Source: Xanthobacter autotrophicus Py2 (GTDB lineage Bacteria; Pseudomonadota; Alphaproteobacteria; Rhizobiales; Xanthobacteraceae). Taken from it: 64,000 nucleotides of DNA. A program made the translations under genes and the position numbers. This document shows positions 54,305 through 62,657 of the stretch, piece by piece. Under the pieces are notes generated by a model. It did no database searches, had not been told where the DNA came from, and saw only the letters and a list, made by a program, of their open reading frames with translations. The stretch is from positions 1,454,001 to 1,518,000 of the forward strand of contig CP000781.1 of NCBI GenBank assembly GCA_000017645.1, given 5' to 3'. The stretch's first letter is position 1, and the number at the start of each line of letters is the position of its first letter.

Positions 54305-55200
54305 GGCTGGCCCTCCCCATAGGGCGCGCTCATGGAGCCGGTGTGGCCTTCGGCCTGCCGGGTGGCGCAATGGTCTGTGTCGGAGCAAACGAACATGCGG
54401 CCGCCCTTGTCGTCGAGGATCACCTCGTCGAGATAGACCCCCTTGGCGCCGCACAGGGCGCAGGGCTCGGCGAAGGCCTGCACCGCGAACGGGTGGTCCT
54501 CGAAATCCAGCGACACCACGCAGGTATAGGGCGGAATGGCATAGATGCGCTTCTCGCGCCCCGCGCCGAACAGCTGCAACGCCGGGCTGTCGTCCATCTT
54601 CGGATTGTCGAACTTGGGGATGGGCGAGGGGTCCATCACATAGCGGCCCGCCACCTTCACCGGATAGGCGTAGGTGGTGGCGATGTGGCCATGCTTCGCG
54701 ATGTCCTCGTAGAGCTTCACCTGCATCAGGCCATAGTCGGACAGGGCGTGCAGGCGCCGCGTCTCGGTCTCGCGCGGCTCCAGGTAGCGCAGCGGCTCGG
54801 GGATGGGCACCTGGTAGACGATGACTTGGCCTTCCCTCAGCGGCGCCTCGGGAATGCGATGGCGGGTCTGGATGATGGTGGCGTCCTGCGTGCGCGTGGT
54901 GGTGGCCACCCCCGCCGTGGTCTCGAAGAACGTGCGGATGGCCACTGCGTTGGTGGTGTCGTCCGAGCCCTGGTCGATCACCTTGAGCACATCTTTCGCG
55001 CCGAGGATGGCGGCGGTCACCTGCACGCCGCCGGTGCCCCAGCCATAGGGCATGGGCATCTCCCGCGAGGCGAACGGCACCTGATAGCCGGGGATGGCGA
55101 TGGCCTTCAGGATGGCCCGGCGGATCATCCGTTTCGTCTGCTCGTCCAGATAGGCGAAATTGTAGGTGATGGCGGGCATGGAAATATATTCAAGCATCAT
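54301..55200 (-). CDS. phnJ: Alpha-D-ribose 1-methylphosphonate 5-phosphate C-P lyase (radical SAM-like)
   Basis: A 299-residue catalytic subunit. The glycyl-radical region is PGYQVPF with Gly38. The cluster and radical cysteines follow the exact C-x2-C-x21-C-x5-C pattern: Cys247, Cys250, Cys272 and Cys278 (CALCG and CSDTDHC). The canonical start TYNFAYLDEQTKRM is preceded here by about 12 unusual residues (MMLEYISMPAI). This is because translation begins inside the tail of the inserted upstream gene: AAAGGAGCGGA is the ribosome binding site and 55200 the ATG, overlapping that gene by 11 bases. An inner ATG at 55179 would restore a usual N-terminus. Confidence 0.95.
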   Translation of the reverse strand: MMLEYISMPAITYNFAYLDEQTKRMIRRAILKAIAIPGYQVPFASREMPMPYGWGTGGVQVTAAILGAKDVLKVIDQGSDDTTNAVAIRTFFETTAGVATTTRTQDATIIQTRHRIPEAPLREGQVIVYQVPIPEPLRYLEPRETETRRLHALSDYGLMQVKLYEDIAKHGHIATTYAYPVKVAGRYVMDPSPIPKFDNPKMDDSPALQLFGAGREKRIYAIPPYTCVVSLDFEDHPFAVQAFAEPCALCGAKGVYLDEVILDDKGGRMFVCSDTDHCATRQAEGHTGSMSAPYGEGQP

Positions 55201-55771
55201 TCCGCTCCTTTGATGCTTGATTTTTCTTATCATAATGATACAGCCAAAGGTCAATTTCTTGTGGTGTTCTTCCTGTTTGAGTTGATATGCTCCTAATTGT
55301 ATATAAGAATAGCGTCCAATCATTAATTGAAAATGATGCGCTATTTACCTTTGGTACGAATTTATTTATGCTAAATTTATTTAACGTCGCCCAAGCTCTT
55401 ACATCTATAACGCCAAATGATTCTGGAAAAATCCATGCGAGTACGGCGGAAGCTGTGCCCATACCTACTCCGTCGAGGGAGGTCAAGACTCGAATTCTGA
55501 CATTTTCGATGTGGGTAGTGAGTGCGAATTTGGTGATCTCCTTAATTTCTTCTTCTTTGCCTTTGAGGATAAGCTCGGCCCGCCTGGGGCTTTTAATTCT
55601 AGCTATCGCATGTAAGTCGATTATTCCCAATCCGTCGGCGCATATTTCATTTCTGCGATTCTTAAGTTTTTCCATAAGGGCGAACATCGCTCGATCTTCG
55701 GAAGACCGTGCGCTAAAGAGGTTTTGGTTTTCTTCGATTGCCCGAAGAAGGCTGGCAAATGCTGCGGTCAT
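55190..55771 (-). CDS. HhH-GPD-like (DNA-glycosylase-like) protein inserted between phnI and phnJ
   Basis: A 193-residue protein not known as a phn gene. Residues 95-125 (VLTSLDGVGMGTASAVLA and FGVIDVRAW) align with the helix-hairpin-helix and catalytic-Asp segment of HhH-GPD base-excision glycosylases. Asp123 is in the catalytic position; the lyase lysine position is Gly105, so at most a monofunctional enzyme. The DNA and codon use are markedly AT-rich against the rest of the window, indicating recent transfer. The ATG overlaps the phnI stop (ATGA) and the 3' end supplies the phnJ ribosome binding site. Family and function are uncertain; base-excision or defence roles are guesses. Confidence 0.8.
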   Translation of the reverse strand: MTAAFASLLRAIEENQNLFSARSSEDRAMFALMEKLKNRRNEICADGLGIIDLHAIARIKSPRRAELILKGKEEEIKEITKFALTTHIENVRIRVLTSLDGVGMGTASAVLAWIFPESFGVIDVRAWATLNKFSINKFVPKVNSASFSINDWTLFLYTIRSISTQTGRTPQEIDLWLYHYDKKNQASKERNDA

Positions 55772-57048
55772 TCGGCGGCCTCCTTCATGTCCTCGGCCTC
55801 GGGCCCCTCCGCGCGCATGCGGCGGATGAGGTCCAGCTCGGCCTGGAAGTCCACGTAATGGGGCAGCTTCAGGTGCTCCACGAAGCCGGTGGCCTGCACG
55901 TTGTCGCAATGGGAGAGCACGAATTCCTCGTCCTGCGCCGGGGCGCTCTTCTCCTCGCCCAGCTCGGCGAAGCGCAGGGATCGGTCCACCAGCGCCATGG
56001 ACATGGCCTTGCGCTCCAACTGGCCGAACACGAGGCCATAGCCGCGGGTGAACTGCGGCGGCTGGGTGGCCGAGCCCTTGAACTGGTTCACGCTCTGGCA
56101 CTCGGTGACGCTGATTTCGCCCAGCGGCACGGCAAAGCCCAGCTCTTCGGCATATAGGCTCACCTCCACCTCACCGAAGCGGATCTCGCCCACGAAGGGA
56201 TGGGTGCGCGCATAGCCGCGCTGGGTGGAATAGCCGAGCGCCAGGAGAAAGCCCTCGTCGCCCCGCGCCAGCGCCTGCAACCGCAGCGGCCGGTCGGCGG
56301 GGAAGGACAAAGGTTCGCGGGTGAGATCGCGCGGCGGCGTGCCATCGTCCGCCGGGGCGGGCTCGATGAGGCCTTCATCGCCCAGCAGGTCGGTGACGCG
56401 GGGCATGGGGGTGGGGCGCGCTTCGGCAGCCTCTCCGGATATATGGCCCAGCGCTCCGGTGAACCCTCTCCCGCTTACGGGGGAGGGCAGGGAGGGGGCC
56501 GGGATCTCTCCGGTGAGTGCGGTGTCGGGCGTGGAGGTACCGCCCCCACCCCAACCCTCCCCCGCAAGCGGGAGAGGGAGCATGTCTGTTGTGGTGGAGG
56601 TGGCCGTGTCGGCCTCCGTGCTGCCCCCGTTAGTTGCAGTATTGGTCGCCAGCCGCTCGTCCAGCAGGCGGTGGGTGTAGTCGAAGGTCGGGCCCAGCAC
56701 CTGGCCGCCGGGCAGGTCCTTGAAGGTGGCGGAGATGCGCCGGCGGACCCGCATGGCGCCCGTATCCACCGGCACGCTGGCGCCGAAGCGGGGCAGTGTG
56801 GTGCGGAAGGCGCGGGCGAGGAAGATCGCCTCGATCAGGTCGCCCCGCGCCTGCTTGATGGCCAGCGCCGCCAATTCGCGATCATAGAGCGAGCCCTCGG
56901 CCATCACCCGGTCCACGGCGAGGGACAATTGCTCCGAGATCTGGTCGAGCCCGATCTCGGGCACGGAGGCATCGCCGCGCCGGCGCTGGGCAAGCAGCGC
57001 GTGGGCATTGCGGATGGCGGCCTCGCCGCCCTTCACGGCCACATACAT
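55768..57048 (-). CDS. phnI: C-P lyase core subunit PhnI with in-frame repeat-derived insertion
   Basis: A 426-residue PhnI, about 70 longer than the E. coli protein (354). The normal N-terminal part ends near FDYTHRLLDERLA (residue 134) and the conserved part resumes near VTDLLGDEGLIEP. The roughly 75 extra residues are low-complexity, with LPLPLAGEGWGGGG and PSLPSPVSGRGF, translations of palindromic repeats found elsewhere between genes. C-terminal motifs QSVNQFKGSATQPP, GYGLVFGQLERKAM and FVLSHCDNVQATGFVEHLKL are intact. PhnI with PhnG, H and J forms the C-P lyase core and transfers the phosphonate to ATP. The stop codon overlaps the inserted HhH gene. Confidence 0.94.
   Translation of the reverse strand: MYVAVKGGEAAIRNAHALLAQRRRGDASVPEIGLDQISEQLSLAVDRVMAEGSLYDRELAALAIKQARGDLIEAIFLARAFRTTLPRFGASVPVDTGAMRVRRRISATFKDLPGGQVLGPTFDYTHRLLDERLATNTATNGGSTEADTATSTTTDMLPLPLAGEGWGGGGTSTPDTALTGEIPAPSLPSPVSGRGFTGALGHISGEAAEARPTPMPRVTDLLGDEGLIEPAPADDGTPPRDLTREPLSFPADRPLRLQALARGDEGFLLALGYSTQRGYARTHPFVGEIRFGEVEVSLYAEELGFAVPLGEISVTECQSVNQFKGSATQPPQFTRGYGLVFGQLERKAMSMALVDRSLRFAELGEEKSAPAQDEEFVLSHCDNVQATGFVEHLKLPHYVDFQAELDLIRRMRAEGPEAEDMKEAAE
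56464..56580. repeat. Inverted pair of palindromic repeats inside phnI
   Basis: Two units in opposite orientation: CCCTCTCCCGCTTACGGG and onward at 56464-56499, and GCCCCCACCCCAACCCTCCC with CCCGCAAGCGGGAGAGGGAG at 56542-56580. The second contains the same core as the intergenic copy at 13169. The insertion keeps the phnI frame. Confidence 0.78.
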
Positions 57049-57052
57049 GGGG

Positions 57053-57688
57053 TCAATCCTGTGTGTGGGGAGCGATGGTGCGCGGCAGGCCGGCGACGAG
57101 GCCGGGCGCGCACAGGATGAGGTCGATGCCGAGGGGGTAGAGCGCCCGGTTTGCGGCCAGGCGCCGGGCAAAATCCGCAGGCAAGGGCGCGGCGGAAAAG
57201 ATGCGCCGGCCCTTGATGCCGGGGCCTTCCAGCACCAGCGCGTTTTCGCCCGCTCCCGCTTCCCCCGCACCCTCTTCACCCAGGCGCGCGACCTGCACGA
57301 TCAGCGTCGCCGAGCGGTCGGGATAATCCGGCTCGCCCTGGGCGAAGCGGGAGAAATCCGGCAGCGCCGCGCCATCGCCCATCAGGGCGAAGCGGGCGGC
57401 GGCGGGGTCCTCCACCAGCGGCGCGCCAGTGTGGAAGCGCAGGAAGGCGGCCACGTCCGGCGTCGCCGCCAGCGTGGCGTCGAGATAGACCGGCGTCTCG
57501 TAATCCAGCAGCGCGAGAGCCGCCGCCGCCATCTCCGGCGAGAGCAGGGTGGGGGGGGCGAGATCGCTCACCAGCGGAACCGGGCGGGCCGGCTCGGACA
57601 TGGCGCGCATGAGCGCGGCGAAGGTGCGCTGGGCGTCGTGTACCGGATCGGCGAAGCCGGCAGCGAGGGCAAGGGCGGGAGCAGCCAT
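57053..57688 (-). CDS. phnH: C-P lyase core subunit PhnH
   Basis: A 211-residue PhnH. GFADPVHDAQRTFAALMRAM is the conserved start and ALALLDYETPVYLD follows; FHTGAPLVEDPAAARFALM is another diagnostic block. PhnH is the peripheral dimerising subunit of the PhnGHIJ complex and has a PLP-transferase-like fold without cofactor. The ATG shares one base with the phnG stop codon (TGATG). phnI follows after 4 bases. Confidence 0.94.
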   Translation of the reverse strand: MAAPALALAAGFADPVHDAQRTFAALMRAMSEPARPVPLVSDLAPPTLLSPEMAAAALALLDYETPVYLDATLAATPDVAAFLRFHTGAPLVEDPAAARFALMGDGAALPDFSRFAQGEPDYPDRSATLIVQVARLGEEGAGEAGAGENALVLEGPGIKGRRIFSAAPLPADFARRLAANRALYPLGIDLILCAPGLVAGLPRTIAPHTQD

Positions 57689-58188
57689 CAGTCTTCGCCC
57701 CGTGTCATGGTGAAGAAGTTGACCTTGGTCGCCTCCGCCTCGGCGGCGGCCGTTGCCTCCTCGGCCGCGAGGCGGAGGCGGATGGGGGCAAGCGCATCGT
57801 TGACCGCGAGCTTCAGCGCCGGGTCCTGCCACAGGGCATCGAGGATGGCCGCGGCCTTCGCCTTCTCGGGCGCGCGGCCCAGCATGTAGGAGACGCCGGT
57901 GGCGCCGCCCTCCAGCTGCACGGCGGCGCGGGTGACGGTGGCTTCCCCCATGTTGAAAGGCGCGCCATCGCCGCCGGTGCGGCCCTGCACCATCACGAGA
58001 CCAGCCTCGGGCGGCCGCAGCTTCCTGACTTGCGGGAGCGGTGAAAAGCGTTCCACCGCCGCCTCCAGCTCGGCGCGGGTGGCGCGGGCGTAGAGCGCCA
58101 TCATGGCCTGCCGCTCGCCGTTGTCGTCCGTCGCCTCGGGGAAGGACGGGGGCGTCTTTGGTCCGGAAACAGGTGCGTCGGGCCCCAT
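57688..58188 (-). CDS. phnG: C-P lyase core subunit PhnG
   Basis: A 166-residue PhnG. MMALYARATRAELEAAVERF and PPEAGLVMVQGRTGGDGAPF are the conserved blocks, followed by FNMGEATVTRAAVQLEGGAT. An N-terminal extension of about 25 residues rich in proline precedes the family start; an ATG at MMALYARA would give the usual length. It is the first gene of the leftward C-P lyase operon, divergent from phnF, with the likely PhnF operator in between. Confidence 0.93.
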   Translation of the reverse strand: MGPDAPVSGPKTPPSFPEATDDNGERQAMMALYARATRAELEAAVERFSPLPQVRKLRPPEAGLVMVQGRTGGDGAPFNMGEATVTRAAVQLEGGATGVSYMLGRAPEKAKAAAILDALWQDPALKLAVNDALAPIRLRLAAEEATAAAEAEATKVNFFTMTRGED

Positions 58189-58274
58189 GATCGCCTCGAA
58201 TGCAGGTGCCCGCCGGGGCAGGCGCGCGGAAGGATACGGGAACCGAGGCTCCGCTGGACTCTATTTATATAATA

Positions 58275-58290
58275 GTCTAGACAAATAGAC
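58275..58290. promoter_or_regulatory. Probable PhnF (GntR) operator
   Basis: GTCTAGACAAATAGAC contains the palindrome GTCTAGAC and outer arms GTCTA/TAGAC. It lies in an AT-rich patch between phnG and phnF, where both promoters must be. GntR/HutC regulators usually bind GT-N-TA-N-AC sites of this form. Confidence 0.62.
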
Positions 58291-58319
58291 AAGACGGCGA
58301 GGCCGTCAGGGAGGCGGAA

Positions 58320-59135
58320 ATGTCGGGGACGTCGCGCAGTCTCTCAACCAAGGGTCACAACCCGATGACGGAGGCGACGCAAACCAAGGCGGACGGCGGT
58401 GCGTCCGGGCACGAGGGCGTGGCCCGCGGATCGGGCGTCACCCTGTGGCGGCAGATCGCCCAGCGGTTGGAGGAGGAGATCCATTCCGGCGTCCTGAAGC
58501 CCGGCGCGCGCCTGCCGGTGGAGGCGGAGCTGTCCGAGACCTTCGGGGTCAACCGCCACACCCTGCGCCGGGCGCTGGCGCATCTGGCCGAGCAGGGGCT
58601 CATCGAGGCCACGGCCGGGCGCGGCACCTTCGTGAAGGAGCCGCCCCTGCGCTATCCCATCGGCGCGCGCACCCGCTTCTCGGAGATCGTCTCGGCGGGC
58701 GGGCGCGAGCCGTTTGGCCGCTTCCTCGGCTCGAAGGTGGAAGATGCCTGCCCGGACGTGGCGCGGGAACTGGCCGTGCCCGAGGGCACGCCGGTGCTGC
58801 GCATCGAGAGCATCCACGAGGCGGACGGGGTGCCCATCTCGTTCGGCACCGCGTGGTTTCCCCACGCGCGCTTACGCGACCTCGACCTCGTCTATGCTGC
58901 CACCGGCTCGCTGACGCGGGCGCTCGCCACCCTCGGCATCGAGGATTATCGCCGCCGCGAGACCCGCATCACCGCGCGCCCCGCCAATGGGCGGGAAATC
59001 GAGCTGCTGTCGCTCGCCCCCGGCCGCGCGGTGCTGGTTCTGGAGCGGCTCGACGTGGAGCCGAACGGCGTGCCTCTGCAATGGGGCCGTTCCTCCTTCG
59101 CGGCGGACCGGGTGCAACTGGTGTTCAAGGCGTGA
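58320..59135 (+). CDS. phnF: PhnF, GntR/HutC-family regulator of phosphonate genes
   Basis: A 271-residue regulator. The winged helix at residues 40-105 includes LEEEIHSGVLKPGARLPVEA and FGVNRHTLRRALAHLAEQGL. The C-terminal UTRA effector domain follows (RFSEIVSAGGREPFGRFLGS, GVPISFGTAWFPHARLRDLD). AGGGAGGCGGAA precedes the ATG; a later ATG (MTEATQTK) is possible. It is divergent from phnG. It probably represses the phn genes when phosphonate or phosphate status is high. Confidence 0.93.
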   Translation: MSGTSRSLSTKGHNPMTEATQTKADGGASGHEGVARGSGVTLWRQIAQRLEEEIHSGVLKPGARLPVEAELSETFGVNRHTLRRALAHLAEQGLIEATAGRGTFVKEPPLRYPIGARTRFSEIVSAGGREPFGRFLGSKVEDACPDVARELAVPEGTPVLRIESIHEADGVPISFGTAWFPHARLRDLDLVYAATGSLTRALATLGIEDYRRRETRITARPANGREIELLSLAPGRAVLVLERLDVEPNGVPLQWGRSSFAADRVQLVFKA

Positions 59136-59195
59136 GCGCATCCGCGCCGGTGGCGGTGCGCGGCAAGCTCTTCAGGACAGCGTAAGGACGACCCC

Positions 59196-59834
59196 ATGGC
59201 CGAGATTCGAGACGAAGACGCGCTCCGTTGCCTTTATGGCCAACCGGCGGGGCGCAGTGTCGCCAAGCAGCTCGACCGGCTGGATCGCCATTGCCTGGAT
59301 TTCATCGCGCTGAGCCCCTTCGTGCTGATCGCCACCGCGGACGCACAGGGCGCCACCGATGTCTCCCCGCGCGGCGACCTGCCGGGCTTCGTGGCGGCGC
59401 GCGCCCACGACCTCGTCATCCCCGATCGTCCCGGCAACAACCGGCTGGATTCCCTAACCAATATCCTCGCCACCGGGCGGGTAGGCCTGCTTTTCCTCAT
59501 TCCCGGCGTGGACGAGACCCTGCGCGTCAATGGGCGCGCCACCATTCATGACGATGCCGAGCTGACGGCGCGTTTCGCTGTGGGCGGCAAGGCGCCGCGC
59601 ACGGTGCTGAAGGTGGAGGTGGAGGAGGCCTATCTCCACTGCGCGAAGGCCTTCATGCGCTCGCGCCTGTGGGACGTTGAGGCGCAGGTGGCGCGCTCGG
59701 TGCTGCCCACCATGGGCGAGATGCTGCGCGACCAGATCGCCGGCAAGAGCGGCGACACGTCCGGATCGTCCGTGGTCGGCGAGGCGGAAAGCCAGGAGGC
59801 GATGGTGGAGCGCTATCGCGGCATTCTGTATTGA
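59196..59834 (+). CDS. PPOX-class FMN-binding protein (MSMEG_1061-like), phn-associated
   Basis: A 212-residue split-barrel flavoprotein: CLDFIALSPFVLIATADAQG, TDVSPRGDLPGFVAARAHDL and SLTNILATGRVGLLFLIPGV are signatures of the pyridoxamine-phosphate-oxidase-like family. YLHCAKAFMRSRLWD follows. Members commonly accompany phn genes. The substrate is unknown; an oxidation of aminoalkylphosphonate-derived compounds or a cofactor chore is possible. It lies 60 bases after phnF and ends 7 bases before the convergent phnE. Confidence 0.86.
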   Translation: MAEIRDEDALRCLYGQPAGRSVAKQLDRLDRHCLDFIALSPFVLIATADAQGATDVSPRGDLPGFVAARAHDLVIPDRPGNNRLDSLTNILATGRVGLLFLIPGVDETLRVNGRATIHDDAELTARFAVGGKAPRTVLKVEVEEAYLHCAKAFMRSRLWDVEAQVARSVLPTMGEMLRDQIAGKSGDTSGSSVVGEAESQEAMVERYRGILY

Positions 59835-59841
59835 GCGCGCC

Positions 59842-60705
59842 TCACGGCTCCAGCCGGGTCTTGCCGATGATGGAGAAGCGCAGGCGCGAGGAGATGAAGT
59901 CGATCACCGCCACCATCACCAGCATCATCAGGATGAGGAATGACACCTTCTGCCATTCCAGCACGCGGATCTGCTCGGCAAGGTGCAGGCCAAGCCCGCC
60001 CGCGCCCACGATGCCGACGATGGTGGACTGGCGGGCGTTGGATTCGAAGTAATAGAGCAACTGGCTTGCCAGCACCGGGAGCACCTGCGGCAGCATGCCG
60101 AAGCGCACCGCCTCCACATCCGACCCGCCGGTGGAGACGATGCCTTCAACCGGCTTGCGATCCAGCGCCTCCACCGCCTCGGAGAACAGTTTGCCCAGCT
60201 CGGCGAAGCTCGCCGTGGCGATGGCGAGGATGCCGGCGAACGGGCCGAGGCCCACCACGGTGACGAAGATCAGCGCCCAGATCAGCCGGTCCACCCCGCG
60301 CACGGTGTCGAGCAGGCGGCGCACGGCGAAATGGGCGAAGATGTTGGGGATCACGTTCTTCGCCGCGAGGAAGCCGAATGGGAACGCCACCACCGCCCCC
60401 AGCAGCGTGCCGAGGAAGGCGATGGCCAGCGTCTCGCCCAGGGCGTGAATGTAGAGCGGCAGCTGGGTGCCGGGGTCCGGCGGCACCATCAGCGTGAGGA
60501 AATGGCCGAGCTGGGCGAGGCCCGAGCCGATGCGGTCCAGGTTGAAATCCAGCCGCCAGAAGCCGAACACGGCGATCCCCGCCAGCACGGCGGCGACGGC
60601 GAGGACGCGCAGCCGCTGCGCCGGCGAGGGGGCGAGCGCCTCAGGATAAGCTGTGGCGAGGCGTGCCCGCGCCTCGTCGGAAAGGGTGATGCGGGCGCGG
60701 CTCAT
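59842..60705 (-). CDS. phnE: Phosphonate ABC transporter permease PhnE (second copy)
   Basis: A 287-residue permease of the PhnE type, with about six helices. ETLAIAFLGTLLGAVVAFPF, the EAA-like loop EALDRKPVEGIVSTGGSDVE, and IVGIVGAGGLGLHLAEQIRV are present. It forms a heterodimer with the preceding PhnE. The ATG overlaps the upstream stop (ATGA). It ends the phnCDEE operon. Confidence 0.93.
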   Translation of the reverse strand: MSRARITLSDEARARLATAYPEALAPSPAQRLRVLAVAAVLAGIAVFGFWRLDFNLDRIGSGLAQLGHFLTLMVPPDPGTQLPLYIHALGETLAIAFLGTLLGAVVAFPFGFLAAKNVIPNIFAHFAVRRLLDTVRGVDRLIWALIFVTVVGLGPFAGILAIATASFAELGKLFSEAVEALDRKPVEGIVSTGGSDVEAVRFGMLPQVLPVLASQLLYYFESNARQSTIVGIVGAGGLGLHLAEQIRVLEWQKVSFLILMMLVMVAVIDFISSRLRFSIIGKTRLEP

Positions 60706-61586
60706 CGGTGGCCTCCCACGCCCAAGAGCCGGTGGCGGATCTGCTCGGTAACAAGGTCGATGATCATCACGGCGGCGATGATGAGGAGCAGGATGGCGGA
60801 GACATCCGAATAATAGAATTTGCGGATGGCCTCCACCAGGTCCTGCCCGATGCCGCCGGCCCCCACGAAGCCCATGATGGAAGCCTCGCGCACATTGATC
60901 TCGAAGCGCAGCAGTCCGTAGGAGGCAAAGTTGGAGGTCACCTGCGGCACCACGGCGAAGCGCACCATCTTGGGCCACGAGGCGCCGGCGGCGATAGCGC
61001 CTTCCACCGGCTTCATGTCGATATTCTCCACCACCTCGGCAAACAGCTTGCCCAGCGCGCCCATGGTGTGGATGGCAAGCGCGAGCACGCCCGGCATGGG
61101 CCCGAGCCCGAACGCCACCACGAACAAAAGCGCGAACACCAGCTCCGGCACGGTGCGGCAGAATTCCAGATAGCGCCGCGCCGCGAGGCGGATGAAGGGG
61201 CTACGCACCAGGTTGGCGCAGGCGAGGAAGCACAGGAAGAAGGCGCCGATGGCGCCGATCAGGGTGCCGAGATAGGCGATCAGTATGGTGTCCAGCAGCA
61301 GCTTCAGCCAGTGGTCGAGGTTCCAGTACCACTCGGCGAGGTCCGCCCCGAGGGCGTCCCAGCGCAGGGTCGGCACGATGGAGGCGAAATAGCTGGTGAG
61401 CCGGCCGGCATTGGCGAACAGCACGCCCGGCTTCACCTCGCCCATCCAGGCGGCGAGGGCGATGCACACCAGCACCACTGCGGCGGCAATGAAGCTGTGC
61501 CGCCGCCGTTCCCGAACCGCCGCCTCGTAGGCGGCGAGCATCGGCGAGAGCTGGGCGTCAGGCAGGCGGGTGACGGCGTGGGCCAA
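60702..61586 (-). CDS. phnE: Phosphonate ABC transporter permease PhnE (first copy)
   Basis: A 294-residue permease. LLDTILIAYLGTLIGAIGAF, EVVENIDMKPVEGAIAAGAS (EAA loop) and IMGFVGAGGIGQDLVEAIRK are PhnE hallmarks. A TTG at 61586 with AAGG upstream is taken as start; an ATG 15 codons in (61541) is possible. It overlaps the second phnE and follows phnD after about 100 bases that contain a hairpin. Confidence 0.93.
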   Translation of the reverse strand: MAHAVTRLPDAQLSPMLAAYEAAVRERRRHSFIAAAVVLVCIALAAWMGEVKPGVLFANAGRLTSYFASIVPTLRWDALGADLAEWYWNLDHWLKLLLDTILIAYLGTLIGAIGAFFLCFLACANLVRSPFIRLAARRYLEFCRTVPELVFALLFVVAFGLGPMPGVLALAIHTMGALGKLFAEVVENIDMKPVEGAIAAGASWPKMVRFAVVPQVTSNFASYGLLRFEINVREASIMGFVGAGGIGQDLVEAIRKFYYSDVSAILLLIIAAVMIIDLVTEQIRHRLLGVGGHR

Positions 61587-61627
61587 GGGGGTGCCTTGTC
61601 GCGTTTTGTCGAGGTTTCGATGGCCGC

Positions 61628-61666
61628 ACGCCGGCCCCGCGCCCTTGAGGGGCGAAAGGCCGGCGT
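61628..61666. promoter_or_regulatory. Stem-loop in the phnD-phnE spacer
   Basis: ACGCCGGCC and GGCCGGCGT are perfect 9-base arms around a 21-base loop that can itself pair in part. No T-tract follows. Such hairpins after a binding-protein gene usually protect its mRNA and keep permease expression lower. Confidence 0.5.
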
Positions 61667-61687
61667 ATCGATTTCAACTGGTAGGGA

Positions 61688-62596
61688 TCAGCTCTTCTTC
61701 TTGCGCAGCTCGTCGACGAACTTGTTCAATTCGATGATGGAGACGTAGGATTCATTGTCCACCGGCTGCCAGGGCTGCTGCTTGCCTTCATAGATCTTGT
61801 CGAAGGCGGCCTTGTCGTTCTGCTGGATGGAGAAGAAGGCGTCGCGGATCTTCGCCTTCAGCTCGGCCGGCATGTCGGCGAGATAGGCGTAGGGCGAGTT
61901 CACGATCTGGTCGGACTTGAAGATGATCCGGTAGTCGTCGTACTTCGCCATCCCCTTGCGCTCCATGCGCCGGAGGTTGGATTCCTGCTCATCGTTCCAC
62001 CAGTTGAAGGCGGCGTCGCAGGTGCCCTGCTGCACGGCGATCACCGCATTCTCGTGCGAGCCGGCATAGACCACCTTGCCGAAGAACTGGTCGGGGGTGA
62101 TGCCCATCTTGTTCAGGGAGAAGCGCGGCACGTTGTTGCCGGAGGTGGAATTGGGATCCACCAGGCACAGGTTCTTGCCCTTCAGGTCTTCGATGGACTT
62201 GTAGGGGCTGTCGGCCTTCACATAGAGCACCGAGTGATAGCCCTTGGTGCCGTCCGCATTCACCTCGATGGCGAAGGCCTCGATCTTGGCGCCGGTCATG
62301 AGCGCGCGGGCGAACGAGGAGGGGCCGTAGGAGGCGATGTGGATGTTGCCGGCGCGCTGGCCCTCGATCACCGCCGCATAGTCATTGGCGATGCGCAGGG
62401 TCACCTTGGTGCCGAGTTGCTTGGAGAGATAGTCCATGAGCGGCGCGAAGCGCTCGGTGACGCCGGAGGCGTTCTCGGCCGGGATGATGGCGAACACCAG
62501 CTCGGGATACTTGGCCTTCCAGTCCTGCGCGGCGGCGGCACCGGCAGAGACGGCGAGCGCGGCACAGGCCGCGATCAGGGTACGACGGTTCAGCAT
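61688..62596 (-). CDS. phnD: Phosphonate-binding periplasmic protein
   Basis: A 302-residue binding protein. The signal peptide is RRTLIAACAALAVSAGAAAA. ELVFAIIPAENASGVTERFA is the PhnD start, IHIASYGPSSFARALMTGAK forms the phosphonate-binding serines, and VVYAGSHENAVIAVQQGTCD is another diagnostic block. It delivers phosphonates such as 2-aminoethylphosphonate to PhnE/PhnC. It lies 98 bases after phnC. Confidence 0.95.
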   Translation of the reverse strand: MLNRRTLIAACAALAVSAGAAAAQDWKAKYPELVFAIIPAENASGVTERFAPLMDYLSKQLGTKVTLRIANDYAAVIEGQRAGNIHIASYGPSSFARALMTGAKIEAFAIEVNADGTKGYHSVLYVKADSPYKSIEDLKGKNLCLVDPNSTSGNNVPRFSLNKMGITPDQFFGKVVYAGSHENAVIAVQQGTCDAAFNWWNDEQESNLRRMERKGMAKYDDYRIIFKSDQIVNSPYAYLADMPAELKAKIRDAFFSIQQNDKAAFDKIYEGKQQPWQPVDNESYVSIIELNKFVDELRKKKS

Positions 62597-62657
62597 TTCA
62601 GGCTCCTGTCGGCAGGTCTTGATTTCAAGCGCACGGATTTGGAACAAACCGGTGCGA

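Noticed and set aside
55180..55780. Insertion sequence or transposon carrying the HhH gene
   Set aside because: No terminal inverted repeats, clear target duplication, or transposase; the junctions are short coding overlaps instead.
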